Assembly (NCBI RefSeq): GCF_030209755.1
Contig: NZ_JARVRH010000041.1
Coordinates: forward strand, 1 to 35,290
Reading direction: 5' to 3'
From: Arthrobacter sp. efr-133-TYG-118
GTDB taxonomy: Bacteria; Actinomycetota; Actinomycetes; Actinomycetales; Micrococcaceae
Length of the DNA: 35,290 nucleotides
A program made the position numbers and the translations under genes. Positions 7,382 to 15,526 of this stretch are shown piece by piece (position 1 is the stretch's first letter; the number at the start of each line of letters is the position of its first letter). The notes below the pieces were generated by a model that did no database searches, was not told the DNA's origin, and saw only the letters and a list, made by a program, of their open reading frames with translations.

Positions 7382-8371
7382 ATGCCTCCATTCCCCACCC
7401 TCGACGAGCTCCTTGCCACCGCCAAAGTGGTCAGCCTGCCGATGAGGGTCAAGTTCCGGGGCATCACCGAGCGCGAGACCCTCCTATTCCGCGGACCGGC
7501 AGGGTGGGGCGAGTTTTGTCCGTTCCCCGAGTATGGAGACGCCGAGGCTTCCCGCTGGCTCGCCGCCGCCGTCGAGTCTGCATGGCAGGGTTTTCCGCCG
7601 CAGCTGAGGGACACCATTCCCGTCAACGCCACCGTCCCCGCCGTACCTGCCGCCCGGGTGCCCGAGGTCCTGGAACGCTTCGGCCGCGTGGACGCCGTCA
7701 AGGTCAAGGTCGCCGAGCGCGGGCAGGAACTGGCCGACGACGTCGCGCGCGTCACCGCAGTCAGGGACGCCCTGCCGGACGCCGCGATCCGTGTGGACGC
7801 GAACGCAGGCTGGGACGTGCCGCAGGCGGTTGAGGCACTCGGGCGGCTGTCCGCCGTCGGGCTCGAATACGCCGAACAGCCTGTGCCGCACATCGAGGGC
7901 CTCGCCGAAGTCCGCCGACGGCTCGAGCAGCAGGGGACGCCGGTGCTCATCGCCGCCGACGAATCCGTGCGCAAGGAAGACGATCCCCTCAAGGTGGCAC
8001 GCGCTGGCGCGGCTGACCTGATCGTGGTCAAGGTGGCGCCGCTTGGGGGAGTGCGGCGCGCGCTGGACATTGTGGCGCAAGCCGGGCTTCCCGCCGTCGT
8101 GAGCTCGGCGCTGGATACCTCGGTGGGGATCCGCGCAGGGCTCGCGCTCGCCGCCGCACTGCCCGAGCTGCCGTACGCGTGCGGGCTGGGGACGGTGCGG
8201 CTGTTCGCCTCGGACATCACGCAGGATCCGTTAGTGCCCGACGACGGCGCCATCCGGATCCGCGAAGCCGTCGCCGACGAGGGGCTGCTGGAGCAGTATG
8301 CGGCTCCCGCTGAACGTCGCGACTGGTGGCTGGAGCGACTCCGCCGCGTGTACGCCCTGCTCCATGCATAG
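7382..8371 (+). CDS. menC: o-Succinylbenzoate synthase
   Basis: 329 aa, enolase superfamily. It dehydrates SHCHC to o-succinylbenzoate in menaquinone synthesis. Visible active-site elements are K107-V-K109 on the second strand, metal ligands D139 (in D-A-N-A-G-W), E165 (in A-E-Q-P) and D193 (in A-D-E-S), and the opposite lysine K217 (in V-V-K-V-A-P-L-G-G). Length matches the short actinobacterial MenC form. There is no Shine-Dalgarno; a -10 box 6 nt upstream suggests leaderless translation. menD lies 2.4 kb downstream, separated by an unrelated phosphatase gene. Confidence 0.93.
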   Translation: MPPFPTLDELLATAKVVSLPMRVKFRGITERETLLFRGPAGWGEFCPFPEYGDAEASRWLAAAVESAWQGFPPQLRDTIPVNATVPAVPAARVPEVLERFGRVDAVKVKVAERGQELADDVARVTAVRDALPDAAIRVDANAGWDVPQAVEALGRLSAVGLEYAEQPVPHIEGLAEVRRRLEQQGTPVLIAADESVRKEDDPLKVARAGAADLIVVKVAPLGGVRRALDIVAQAGLPAVVSSALDTSVGIRAGLALAAALPELPYACGLGTVRLFASDITQDPLVPDDGAIRIREAVADEGLLEQYAAPAERRDWWLERLRRVYALLHA

Positions 8372-8392
8372 ATTGCTGTGAAAATGCTGGGA

Positions 8393-8414
8393 ATTCACTG
8401 GAACTTAACCTGAG
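8393..8414 (+). promoter_or_regulatory. Candidate PHO box upstream of phoX
   Basis: Two adjacent 11-bp units, attcactggaa and cttaacctgag, share TT-A-C..G spaced by 11 bp. This is the layout of actinobacterial PhoP boxes (direct repeats resembling GTTCACC). It lies 67-88 bp before the phosphatase start. Similarity is modest. Confidence 0.4.
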
Positions 8415-8480
8415 TGTCCTCTCGGATTCCGATAGCGCTGCAAGGGTGGGGAAATCACTCAATCCCCGGAGGTATTTCCC

Positions 8481-10565
8481 ATGTCTGAATCAACCGCGCG
8501 CAAGTTCGGCTTGCTCCCCATGCTCGGCCATACGAAGGGCAAGCGCAGCCCCGTGACGTGCGCCCTGAAGTGCGACAACGCTTGCTCGGGCGAGGTTTGC
8601 AACACGAGCTCCAACGCCTACTTCCGCGACATCGCTTCCGCAGCTGTGTCCCGCCGCGCCGCCCTGGGCTTTGGCGCCGTCGGTGCGCTCGCCGTCGTAC
8701 TGGGCGGAAGCCTGTCCGGCAACGTTCCCGGAGGTGCTGGCCTGTCCGAGGCGGCAAGGACGGGCTTCGACAAGGCCAAGCTCAAGTTCACGCCGATCAA
8801 GCCGGTCGACTACATGGTTGACGCGTTCACCGTGCCGGACGGTTTCGCGTGGCAGCCGATCATCCGTTGGGGCGATCCGCTCTTTGCCGACTCGCCGGCC
8901 TTCGAGCTGAACGGCCAGACCGCGGCGGCCCAGGCACGCCAGTTCGGATACAACAACGACTACACGGACATCCTGCCCATCCCGGATTCCAAGGACCGCC
9001 GTGCCGTACTCTTCACCAACCACGAGTACACCAACGAGAACATCATGTTCCCGGCCACTTTGGCGGCTGCGGAGGCGCGCGCGATCGGGCGCGCCGCGCA
9101 CGGGCTCACGGTTGTTGAACTTGAGCGCAAGAACAAGAACAAGCCGTGGAGCTACGTGAAGGGCGCGCCGCTCAACCGTCGGTTCCTGACCGACACGACG
9201 TATGAGCTCACCGGTCCCGCCGCGGGCACGGATCTCGTCAAGACCATCGACGACCCCTCGGGCCGGGCTATCAAGGGCACCCTGGGCAACTGCTCCGGCG
9301 GCACGACTCCCTGGGGCACCATCCTCTCCGGCGAGGAAAACTTCAACGGCTATTTCGTAGCTCCCGGCACTTCGGCGGGCGACAAGCGCTACGGCCTCTC
9401 GAACAAGCCAACGGCCCGCAAGTGGGAACTGGATGAGCCGCGTTTCAACACCAACAACGCCGGTTACTCCAACGAGACCAACCGCTTTGGCTGGATCGTG
9501 GAAGTCGACCCGTTCGACCCCTCCTCCACACCCAAAAAGCACTCCGCCATGGGCCGTTTCAAGCACGAAGGCGCCAACGTGATCGTTGCCGCTTCCGGCC
9601 GTGTGGTGGCTTACATGGGCGACGACGAGCGCTTCGACTACCTCTACAAGTTCGTCTCCAAGGGCAAGTACATGGCCGGAGACTCGGCCGCGGCCCGCCG
9701 GAACAACATGAACCTTCTCTCCGAGGGAGACCTCTACGTCGCCAAGTTCACTGGAGACTCTCCCGCGGCCGAAATCGACGGAACCGGTGCGCTGCCCTCC
9801 GACGGCGCGTTCGACGGTTCCGGCGAGTGGCTTCCCTTGGTGGTTGACGGCGTCTCCGCAGTTCCGGGCATGTCCGTCCCCGAGGTCCTGGTCTACACCC
9901 GCCTCGCCGCGGACAAGGTTGGCCCCACGAAGATGGACCGCTGCGAAGACGTCGAACCGAACCTGGCGACCGGCAAGGTCTACGTGGTCTGCACGAACAA
10001 CTCGGACCGAGGCAAGCCCGGCAAGGAAGGCGCCACCGAGGTCAACCCGCGCACGCTCAACCGGGACGGCCACATTGTGGAAATTACCGAAACCGGCGAC
10101 CAGACGTCCACGCGCTTCAACTGGACCCTCCTGATGGTTTGTGGAGATCCGGCAAAGAACTCCTCCACATATTTCTCCGGTTTCCCGGCCGACAAGGTCT
10201 CGCCCATCTCCTGCCCGGACAACGTCGCTTTCGACTCGGCAGGCTACATGTGGATCGCCACTGACGGCGCGCCGTCGTCGATCGGGTATGCGGACGGGCT
10301 CTTCAAGGTCACGCTGGATGGCAGCGAACGCGGCAAGGTGGAGCAGTTCCTCGCGGTACCGCGGGACGCCGAGACCTGTGGGCCGATCGTGCACGACGAC
10401 GAGCGGACCGTCTTCGTCGCCGTGCAGCACCCGGGCGAGGAAGGTTCGTTCGACGCTCCGCACTCGTACTTCCCGGACTACGTCGGCGCCGGAGCCGCCC
10501 CCGCCGCCGGCCAGGTCCGCGCCCCGCGTCCATCGATCGTGCAGGTGTTCCGCAAGGACGGCTAA
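8481..10565 (+). CDS. PhoX-family phosphatase (DUF839), Tat-exported
   Basis: 694 aa. PhoX-type enzymes are secreted Ca/Fe-dependent phosphatases that release phosphate from organic esters. The N-terminus shows the usual actinobacterial layout: a long n-region with four cysteines (C27, C31, C35, C40) and N-T-S-S-N-A-Y-F, then a Tat motif (S57-R-R-A-A-L) and a hydrophobic segment to about residue 80. The catalytic domain includes the family motifs G-N-C-S-G-G-T-T-P-W-G-T and G-E-E-N-F-N-G-Y-F, as well as N-H-E-Y. A good ggagg Shine-Dalgarno precedes the ATG. It is transcribed alone between menC and menD, with a candidate PHO box upstream, so phosphate control is likely. Confidence 0.9.
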   Translation: MSESTARKFGLLPMLGHTKGKRSPVTCALKCDNACSGEVCNTSSNAYFRDIASAAVSRRAALGFGAVGALAVVLGGSLSGNVPGGAGLSEAARTGFDKAKLKFTPIKPVDYMVDAFTVPDGFAWQPIIRWGDPLFADSPAFELNGQTAAAQARQFGYNNDYTDILPIPDSKDRRAVLFTNHEYTNENIMFPATLAAAEARAIGRAAHGLTVVELERKNKNKPWSYVKGAPLNRRFLTDTTYELTGPAAGTDLVKTIDDPSGRAIKGTLGNCSGGTTPWGTILSGEENFNGYFVAPGTSAGDKRYGLSNKPTARKWELDEPRFNTNNAGYSNETNRFGWIVEVDPFDPSSTPKKHSAMGRFKHEGANVIVAASGRVVAYMGDDERFDYLYKFVSKGKYMAGDSAAARRNNMNLLSEGDLYVAKFTGDSPAAEIDGTGALPSDGAFDGSGEWLPLVVDGVSAVPGMSVPEVLVYTRLAADKVGPTKMDRCEDVEPNLATGKVYVVCTNNSDRGKPGKEGATEVNPRTLNRDGHIVEITETGDQTSTRFNWTLLMVCGDPAKNSSTYFSGFPADKVSPISCPDNVAFDSAGYMWIATDGAPSSIGYADGLFKVTLDGSERGKVEQFLAVPRDAETCGPIVHDDERTVFVAVQHPGEEGSFDAPHSYFPDYVGAGAAPAAGQVRAPRPSIVQVFRKDG

Positions 10566-10618
10566 GGCTTCCTCTCCAGTCGGGCCTTCCTTCCGCCTCG
10601 CCCTCCCGACGCCGGTGT

Positions 10619-10786
10619 GGACCCGACGCTCGCTCACGTATGTGGGTCTTTCGGGAAACGCTCGCTCACCTATATCGGCCTTTTCCCGGACCCCCGCTCA
10701 CTTCTAGTGAGCGGGCGTTTGGGGTTTTGGCCCGATAGGTGAGCGGGCGTTTGGGGTTTTGGCCCGATAGGTGAGCGGGCGTCGGG
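10619..10786. repeat. GTGAGCGGGCG-family repeats (cluster c) with a 32-bp tandem array
   Basis: Two exact 32-bp units (10707-10738, 10739-10770), each starting gtgagcgggcgtttgggg and ending in cccgatag, plus a 16-bp partial third (10771-10786). Before them are inverted, degenerate units near 10619 and 10657. The junction forms a hairpin, cccgctcac-ttcta-gtgagcggg (10693-10715), which could serve as the phoX terminator. It occupies most of the 249-bp gap before menD. Confidence 0.92.
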
Positions 10787-10802
10787 AAGGAGGCGCCGCT
10801 AA

Positions 10803-10808
10803 TAGACT
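10803..10808 (+). promoter_or_regulatory. -10 box of menD, probable leaderless mRNA
   Basis: TAGACT followed by exactly 6 nt (ggtgcg) and the GTG start at 10815. No -35 box is evident because the upstream DNA is repeat cluster c. Confidence 0.5.
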
Positions 10809-10814
10809 GGTGCG

Positions 10815-12524
10815 GTGACTTCGCAAGGCTCCCTGAGCTCCCTCGCCGCTGCCCGGATCGCCGTCAAGGCGCTGCTCGACGGCGGTGTGCGGCACGTGGT
10901 GGTCTCTCCCGGTTCGCGCTCGGCACCCATGGCGTACGCCTTGGCAGAGGCCGAAGCGGCCGGCAACGTCCGCCTCCTCGTCAGGATCGACGAACGCTCT
11001 GCCGGTTTCACGGCCCTCGGCTTGGCCCTGGCGACAGGCGCTCCGGCGGCCGTCCTGACCACCTCGGGCACCGCCGTCGGGAATCTCTTGCCCGCGGTCA
11101 TGGAGGCCAACCACGCCGCCGTGCCGCTCGTGGTCCTTTCGGCCGATCGCCCGGCCGAGCTGCACGGTACCGGCGCCAACCAGACCACCATCCAACTTGA
11201 CCTCTTCGGAGAACACGTCCGTTTCGCCGTCGACATCGCCGCTGGCAGCAACCCGCAGAGGGCCGTCGAGACCGCCCTTTACGCTGCAACCGGCGCCCTC
11301 GAGGACACGCCTCCCGGGCCGGTGCAGCTCAACCTCGCGTTCCGCGAGCCACTGGTTCCGGAACCAGGCGAGGCGCTGCCCACCACCAAGGGCCACGGAG
11401 TTTTCCACTACGACTCCGGTCCCCAGCCATTGAGCATGTCCCCCGCTCCTGCCGAACTGACGGAACGGCGGACGGTGGTTTTGGCGGGGCACGACGCCGG
11501 TCCGGTCGCCGAGGCGTTCGCCCGCGCCCACGGCCTTCCGTTGCTGGCCGAGCCGTCGTCCAACGCGCGTTTCGGGCCCAATGCGGTGGGGCCGTCCCGC
11601 CTCATGTTGGACAACTTCGGGCGTGGCTCTGCGCTGCCGATCGAGCGGGTGGTGGTCTTCGGACGGCCTACCCTTTCCCGGCCGGTTGCCGCTTTGCTGG
11701 CCCGCGGAGACCTTCGCGCCGCCATGTACGAGCCCGTTCCGGTGGCCTGGTACGAACACGGCCGGCGCAGCGAGGAACGCTTTGATTCGCTGACTGAATT
11801 GGCGGCGTTCGCAGGCCGGGGCTCGGCCGAGTGGCTCGACGCATGGCTCCTGGCCGGGGCTGCGGCGCAACACGCGCTCGACGGCGTCCTCGAGGCCGAG
11901 CGTGCAGCCAACGGTCCCGCCGTGGGAGCCACCGTCTGGAAACACGCCCGAGGGCAGTTGGTCCTGGGCTCTTCCAACGGCATCCGCGACGTCGACCTCG
12001 CCGGGCAGCCCAGCCCCGGGCCCCTCGCCACGGTGTTCGCGAACCGCGGCCTCGCCGGCATCGACGGCACGATCTCCACGGCTACGGGAATCGCCCTCGG
12101 CGCAGGCCGCGAAACCACCCTCCTCCTGGGCGACATCACCTTCCTGCACGACGCCGGGGGCCTGTTCCTCGGTGCCGGCGAACCTGGACCGGACCTGCGG
12201 ATCGTGGTCCTGAACGACGCCGGCGGGGGCATTTTCGGCCTCCTGGAGCACGGCAAGGTGGAGGACGACGGCGGCTACGGCACCGCCGTCGAGCGCCTCT
12301 TCGGCACCCCGCACAGCGTGGACATTTCAGCGCTGGCCGCAGCATACGGCGTCGGGCACACTTTGGTGCGTACGACGGCGGAGCTCGCCATGGCGCTTGC
12401 CGCGCCTTTGAAGGGGCGCAGCATCGTGGAAGTACGCACGGACCGTTCAGACCTGCGTCCCTTGCACGCGCGTATCAAGGCCGCGGTTGCTTCGGCAGTG
12501 TCCCAGGTGCTGCTCGGGGCGTAG
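10815..12524 (+). CDS. menD: SEPHCHC synthase (MenD)
   Basis: 569 aa, thiamine diphosphate enzyme joining 2-oxoglutarate to isochorismate, the committed step of menaquinone synthesis. N-terminal motifs S-P-G-S-R-S-A-P and D-E-R-S-A-G-F bind isochorismate; T-T-S-G-T-A-V-G-N lies in the pyrimidine domain. The C-terminal ThDP/metal motif is seen as L-L-L-G-D-I-T-F-L-H-D through V-L-N-D-A-G-G-G-I-F. The GTG start follows a TANNNT box by 6 nt and lacks a Shine-Dalgarno. Length is normal. Its substrate is made by the isochorismate synthase at 16681-18102. Confidence 0.95.
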   Translation: MTSQGSLSSLAAARIAVKALLDGGVRHVVVSPGSRSAPMAYALAEAEAAGNVRLLVRIDERSAGFTALGLALATGAPAAVLTTSGTAVGNLLPAVMEANHAAVPLVVLSADRPAELHGTGANQTTIQLDLFGEHVRFAVDIAAGSNPQRAVETALYAATGALEDTPPGPVQLNLAFREPLVPEPGEALPTTKGHGVFHYDSGPQPLSMSPAPAELTERRTVVLAGHDAGPVAEAFARAHGLPLLAEPSSNARFGPNAVGPSRLMLDNFGRGSALPIERVVVFGRPTLSRPVAALLARGDLRAAMYEPVPVAWYEHGRRSEERFDSLTELAAFAGRGSAEWLDAWLLAGAAAQHALDGVLEAERAANGPAVGATVWKHARGQLVLGSSNGIRDVDLAGQPSPGPLATVFANRGLAGIDGTISTATGIALGAGRETTLLLGDITFLHDAGGLFLGAGEPGPDLRIVVLNDAGGGIFGLLEHGKVEDDGGYGTAVERLFGTPHSVDISALAAAYGVGHTLVRTTAELAMALAAPLKGRSIVEVRTDRSDLRPLHARIKAAVASAVSQVLLGA

Positions 12525-12543
12525 GTGGTCGGCTCTGGCGACA

Positions 12544-12602
12544 AGCAAACGGGTTGGAGACGCGCAAGCGGACTGGGGATACCCGGATACAGGTGTCGCC
12601 CG
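12544..12602 (-). repeat. Palindromic repeat, left copy flanking the AbiEi gene
   Basis: Read on the minus strand this 59-bp stretch is collinear with 13685-13745. Shared blocks are gacac near the start, CCG[C/T]TTGCGC, then 8 unrelated bases, then cccgtttgct. The two copies are therefore inverted relative to each other around the gene at 12705-13706. Confidence 0.75.
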
Positions 12603-12641
12603 TCCGTAGTTGTATCGCGCGTCGGGGAGAGCGTCCTCAGC

Positions 12642-12654
12642 AGTTGTCCACATA
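12642..12654 (+). promoter_or_regulatory. AGTTGTCCACATA motif upstream of the first AbiEi gene
   Basis: The 13-mer agttgtccacata occurs here and at 21811-21823, in each case 62-63 bp before an AbiEi-type gene. It contains TTGTCCACA, identical to the actinobacterial DnaA-box consensus. Function unknown. Confidence 0.75.
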
Positions 12655-12704
12655 CGGTAGAAAGTGCCTCGCGCAGCCCGATGTTGGGCTGTGATCGTGG
12701 ATAA

Positions 12705-13706
12705 ATGAACACACTTCCGCGGCTGATTCTGGCGAAGGACCTGTCCAGGATCGGTCTCACTACCAAGGCATTGTCCGCGCAGGCCCGTTCAGGGAAGCTT
12801 GTCCGCATTCGTCATGGCGTATACGTGGAGGCGGTGCGCTGGAACAAGCTGCAAGAGTGGGAGCGGTACAGGCTCCGAGTCGAGGCCGCGGCAGAGACGT
12901 TTACTTCGCCCACCACGTTTTCGCACCACTCAGCCGCGGCCATTAGCGGGATACCTGTCATCCTGCGGAAACAGCCGATCCACGCACTTACCGCATTCTC
13001 CGGCGGCGGCCGGTCCCGCGCAGGAGTCCGTCGGCACTATGTACCTGAACAAGCCCACAACAGTGAACAGTTGGAGGGGTTTCTCGTCACAGGCCGGATC
13101 CGTACTGTCCTCGACATCGCTGCGACGGTCCCCTTCGCGGAAGCCGTGGTGCCCGTGGATCACGTCCTCAAGCCTGACTCGCTGCGGCGCGTGCCTGCGC
13201 TCTCGAAAGAAGATCTGCTGGCTGGCATAGACGGGAGGTATTCGCAGGCGGCCGTCCGGCGTATCACGGCGGTGGTCGATTTCGCCGACCCGCAGTCCTG
13301 CTCGCCGGGAGAGTCGTATAGCCGGGGGCTGATCCACGTTGCCGGATTTGCCCCGCCGGTGCTGCAATACGAGGTCAGGAACGGTACTGGCAGGGTCGCC
13401 ATCACGGATTTCTATTGGGAGGAGACCCGGGTTGTCGGCGAATTCGATGGTCGCGAGAAGTATCTCAAACCGGAGTATCTGCGAGGCCGGACGCCGTCGG
13501 ATGTGGTGTATGAGGAAAAGCTACGCGAAGACCGGATCCGGGCCACTGGCAGAAACGTGGCTAGGTGGGTCTGGGACGAACTCAACAGTCCGGGCCGACT
13601 GGAACGAATACTGCTCGACGCCGGGGTGCCGCGCCGCCGTCGGGCCTCCATGGGACACCCAAATGTGTCCGTGACAAGCAAACAGGCCGGTGACACTCGG
13701 ATATGA
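12705..13706 (+). CDS. AbiEi-type HTH plus Vsr-like nuclease-fold protein
   Basis: 333 aa. Residues about 5-50 resemble the AbiEi antitoxin winged helix (A-K-D-L-S-R-I-G-L-T-T-K-A-L..., G-K-L-V-R-I-R-H-G-V-Y). The C-terminal part (about 200-310) resembles a DUF559/Vsr PD-(D/E)XK fold: S-P-G-E-S-Y-S-R, then D-F-Y-W, then V-V-G-E-F-D-G-R. AbiEi normally pairs with the nucleotidyltransferase toxin AbiEii, but no such gene is adjacent, so this is an orphan. Activity as a nuclease or repressor is unproven. A small hairpin (CAGCCC...GGGCTG, 12674-12691) lies before the start. The stop codon sits inside the loop of a strong hairpin. Inverted repeats bracket the gene. Confidence 0.8.
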   Translation: MNTLPRLILAKDLSRIGLTTKALSAQARSGKLVRIRHGVYVEAVRWNKLQEWERYRLRVEAAAETFTSPTTFSHHSAAAISGIPVILRKQPIHALTAFSGGGRSRAGVRRHYVPEQAHNSEQLEGFLVTGRIRTVLDIAATVPFAEAVVPVDHVLKPDSLRRVPALSKEDLLAGIDGRYSQAAVRRITAVVDFADPQSCSPGESYSRGLIHVAGFAPPVLQYEVRNGTGRVAITDFYWEETRVVGEFDGREKYLKPEYLRGRTPSDVVYEEKLREDRIRATGRNVARWVWDELNSPGRLERILLDAGVPRRRRASMGHPNVSVTSKQAGDTRI

Positions 13707-13724
13707 GTGTCACCGGCCCGTTTG
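13679..13724. terminator. Strong hairpin at the end of the AbiEi gene
   Basis: A 14-bp perfect stem (13685-13698 with 13705-13718) around loop ggatat, extended after one mismatch by caaac/gtttg. The stop codon of the upstream gene is at the loop. It lies between convergent genes (AbiEi gene and glnQ-like gene), so it can act in both directions. Confidence 0.75.
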
Positions 13725-13745
13725 CGCAGCGATTGCCCGTTTGCT
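13685..13745 (+). repeat. Palindromic repeat, right copy flanking the AbiEi gene
   Basis: Inverted partner of 12544-12602. It contains the 14-bp hairpin, ccgtttgcgc (13718-13727), 8 bases, and cccgtttgct (13736-13745), the last of which runs into the stop codon of the convergent ABC gene. Confidence 0.75.
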
Positions 13746-14520
13746 ACAGCACGCGGCTGAGGAATTCCTTGGTGCGGGCGTGCTGGGGGTTGGCGATGAT
13801 TTCGCGGGGGTCACCGGATTCCACCACCACACCTCCGTCCATGAAGGTCAGGCGGTCGCCGACTTCGCGGGCGAAGCCGATCTCGTGGGTCACCACGATC
13901 ATGGTCATGCCGGACTTGGCAAGATCCTTCATCACGTTCAGCACATCGCCCACGAGTTCTGGGTCAAGGGCGGACGTCGGCTCGTCGAAGAGCATCAGCT
14001 CCGGTTCCATGGCCAAGGCCCGGGCAATCGCGACGCGTTGCTGCTGGCCGCCGGAAAGCTGTGCCGGGTAGTGGTTGGCCCGGTCGGCCAGGCCCACCCG
14101 ATCCAACAATTCGAGGGCGGCCTTCTTGGCGGCTGCCTTGTTCTTGCCCTTGACCTGCACGGGCGCTTCCATGACGTTGTACAGGGCGGTCTTGTGCGGG
14201 AACAGGTTGAAGCGTTGGAAGACCATGCCGATTTCCCGGCGTTGCGCGGCGATCTCCTTGACCCTCAGATCGTGGAGACGGCCGTTGACTTCGCGGTAGC
14301 CGATCAGCTGGTCACCGACCGAGATGCGGCCGGCGCTGATGGTTTCGAGGAGGTTCACGCAGCGGAGCATCGTGGACTTGCCGGAACCGGACGGGCCAAT
14401 GACAACGGACACTTCGCCCTGGTTGACCGTCAGGTCGATGCCGCGGAGGACGTGGTGGGGACCGAAGTACTTGTGGAGGCCTTCGATCCGCACCAGCGGT
14501 TTCTGGGTGGTGATCGTCAT
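13744..14520 (-). CDS. Polar amino acid ABC transporter, ATP-binding protein
   Basis: 258 aa, GlnQ/HisP family. Walker A G-P-S-G-S-G-K-S-T (42-50), Q-loop near 102, signature L-S-G-G-Q-Q-Q-R (155-162), Walker B L-M-L-F-D-E-P and D-loop S-A-L-D are all present. It powers the permease encoded by the overlapping gene upstream (ATGA overlap). It is last in a three-gene operon (binding protein, permease, ATPase). The substrate is a polar amino acid by family; which one is not determinable here. Confidence 0.95.
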   Translation of the reverse strand: MTITTQKPLVRIEGLHKYFGPHHVLRGIDLTVNQGEVSVVIGPSGSGKSTMLRCVNLLETISAGRISVGDQLIGYREVNGRLHDLRVKEIAAQRREIGMVFQRFNLFPHKTALYNVMEAPVQVKGKNKAAAKKAALELLDRVGLADRANHYPAQLSGGQQQRVAIARALAMEPELMLFDEPTSALDPELVGDVLNVMKDLAKSGMTMIVVTHEIGFAREVGDRLTFMDGGVVVESGDPREIIANPQHARTKEFLSRVL

Positions 14521-15491
14521 TTTGCCTCATCCTCCGGGAAGTCCATCTTCAACGACGGCTCTGCTTCGGCACTCGGTGCCACGGCTGCGGCAGCCTTGGC
14601 GGCTGCGGGGTTGATGACCGCCGGCGCGAGGTTGGTGTCCACGCCCTTGCCGTAGTACGCCTCGATGTAATGCTGGCCGACCATGAGCAGGCTGGTGATG
14701 ACCAGATACCAGATGGCTGCCACGATCAGCAGCGGCACCGGGAGGTAGATCCGGTTGGCCAGGGCGTTGGTCGCGAAGGTCAGGTCCAGGGTGAAGGGGA
14801 CGGCCAAGACCAGGGAGGTGGTCTTGAGCATGCCGATCGTTTCGTTGCCGGTGGGCGGGACGATGATGCGCATGGCCTGGGGCAGAATGATGCGCCACAT
14901 GATCTTGCCTTTGCCCATCCCCAGGGCCTCGGCGGCTTCGGTCTGTCCCTTGTCGACGGACTTCAGGCCGGCCCGGAAGATCTCGGCCAGGTAGGCTGAT
15001 TCGTTAAGGCCAAGCCCCAGAATTGCCGCAACAAGAGCCGTAATGACTGTGCTCGTGTCGACGCTGAACAGTTCGGGGCCGAACGGCACTCCTGCGCTGA
15101 TTTTGGGATAGAGGACGGCGATCAGGCCCCAGAAGACCAACTGGGTGTAGACCGGGGTGCCGCGGAAGAACCAGACCCAGACCCAGGAGGTGTAGCGAAG
15201 GACCGGGTTGTCGGACTGGCGCATCACGGCCAGCAGGATGGCCAGGACAATCGCAATGACCATAGAAGCCACAGTCAGGAGCAACGTCCAGCCAACACCC
15301 TGGACCACCTTCACGTCCAGGATGTAGGTGCCCACAACGTCCCAACGGAAGTTGTGGTTCGTGATCACGCTCTGCACCATCAGTGCAAGTACGCCAACGA
15401 TGATGATGGCGCTGATCCAGCGGCCAGGATGCCTGACCGGCACCGCATCGTTCAGCACTGGCGCTGCGTGGCCTGGTTGATGATGATCCAT
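14517..15491 (-). CDS. Polar amino acid ABC transporter, permease
   Basis: 324 aa from ATG 15491, HisM/GlnP type. It has an unusually long basic/His-rich N-terminus (MDHHQPGHA...) before the first helix, the conserved H-E-A-E-F-like loop represented by N-E-S-A-Y-L-A-E-I-F-R-A-G, the E-A-A-E-A-L-G motif region, and a C-terminal cytoplasmic tail rich in Ala/Glu. ATG 15491 has an aggtg Shine-Dalgarno. A TTG at 15530, overlapping the binding-protein stop by 4 nt, would add 13 residues and is the alternative. It couples to the ATPase gene. Confidence 0.92.
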   Translation of the reverse strand: MDHHQPGHAAPVLNDAVPVRHPGRWISAIIIVGVLALMVQSVITNHNFRWDVVGTYILDVKVVQGVGWTLLLTVASMVIAIVLAILLAVMRQSDNPVLRYTSWVWVWFFRGTPVYTQLVFWGLIAVLYPKISAGVPFGPELFSVDTSTVITALVAAILGLGLNESAYLAEIFRAGLKSVDKGQTEAAEALGMGKGKIMWRIILPQAMRIIVPPTGNETIGMLKTTSLVLAVPFTLDLTFATNALANRIYLPVPLLIVAAIWYLVITSLLMVGQHYIEAYYGKGVDTNLAPAVINPAAAKAAAAVAPSAEAEPSLKMDFPEDEAK

Positions 15492-15526
15492 CTGTGCACC
15501 TGATTTGTTATCGGTGGCGGGAATAC

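Noticed and set aside
8490..10637. 715-codon open frame on the minus strand opposite phoX
   Set aside because: It is a codon-bias shadow of a well-recognised gene, its product has low complexity and no domain, and it spans repeat DNA.
1..10786. Regular 32-33 bp repeats suggest a CRISPR array
   Set aside because: The units are directly adjacent with no unique spacers, some are inverted, and no cas gene is present.
10704..12314. 536-codon minus-strand frame opposite menD
   Set aside because: Same reason: MenD motifs are on the plus strand, and the minus product is unstructured-looking and runs into the repeat cluster.
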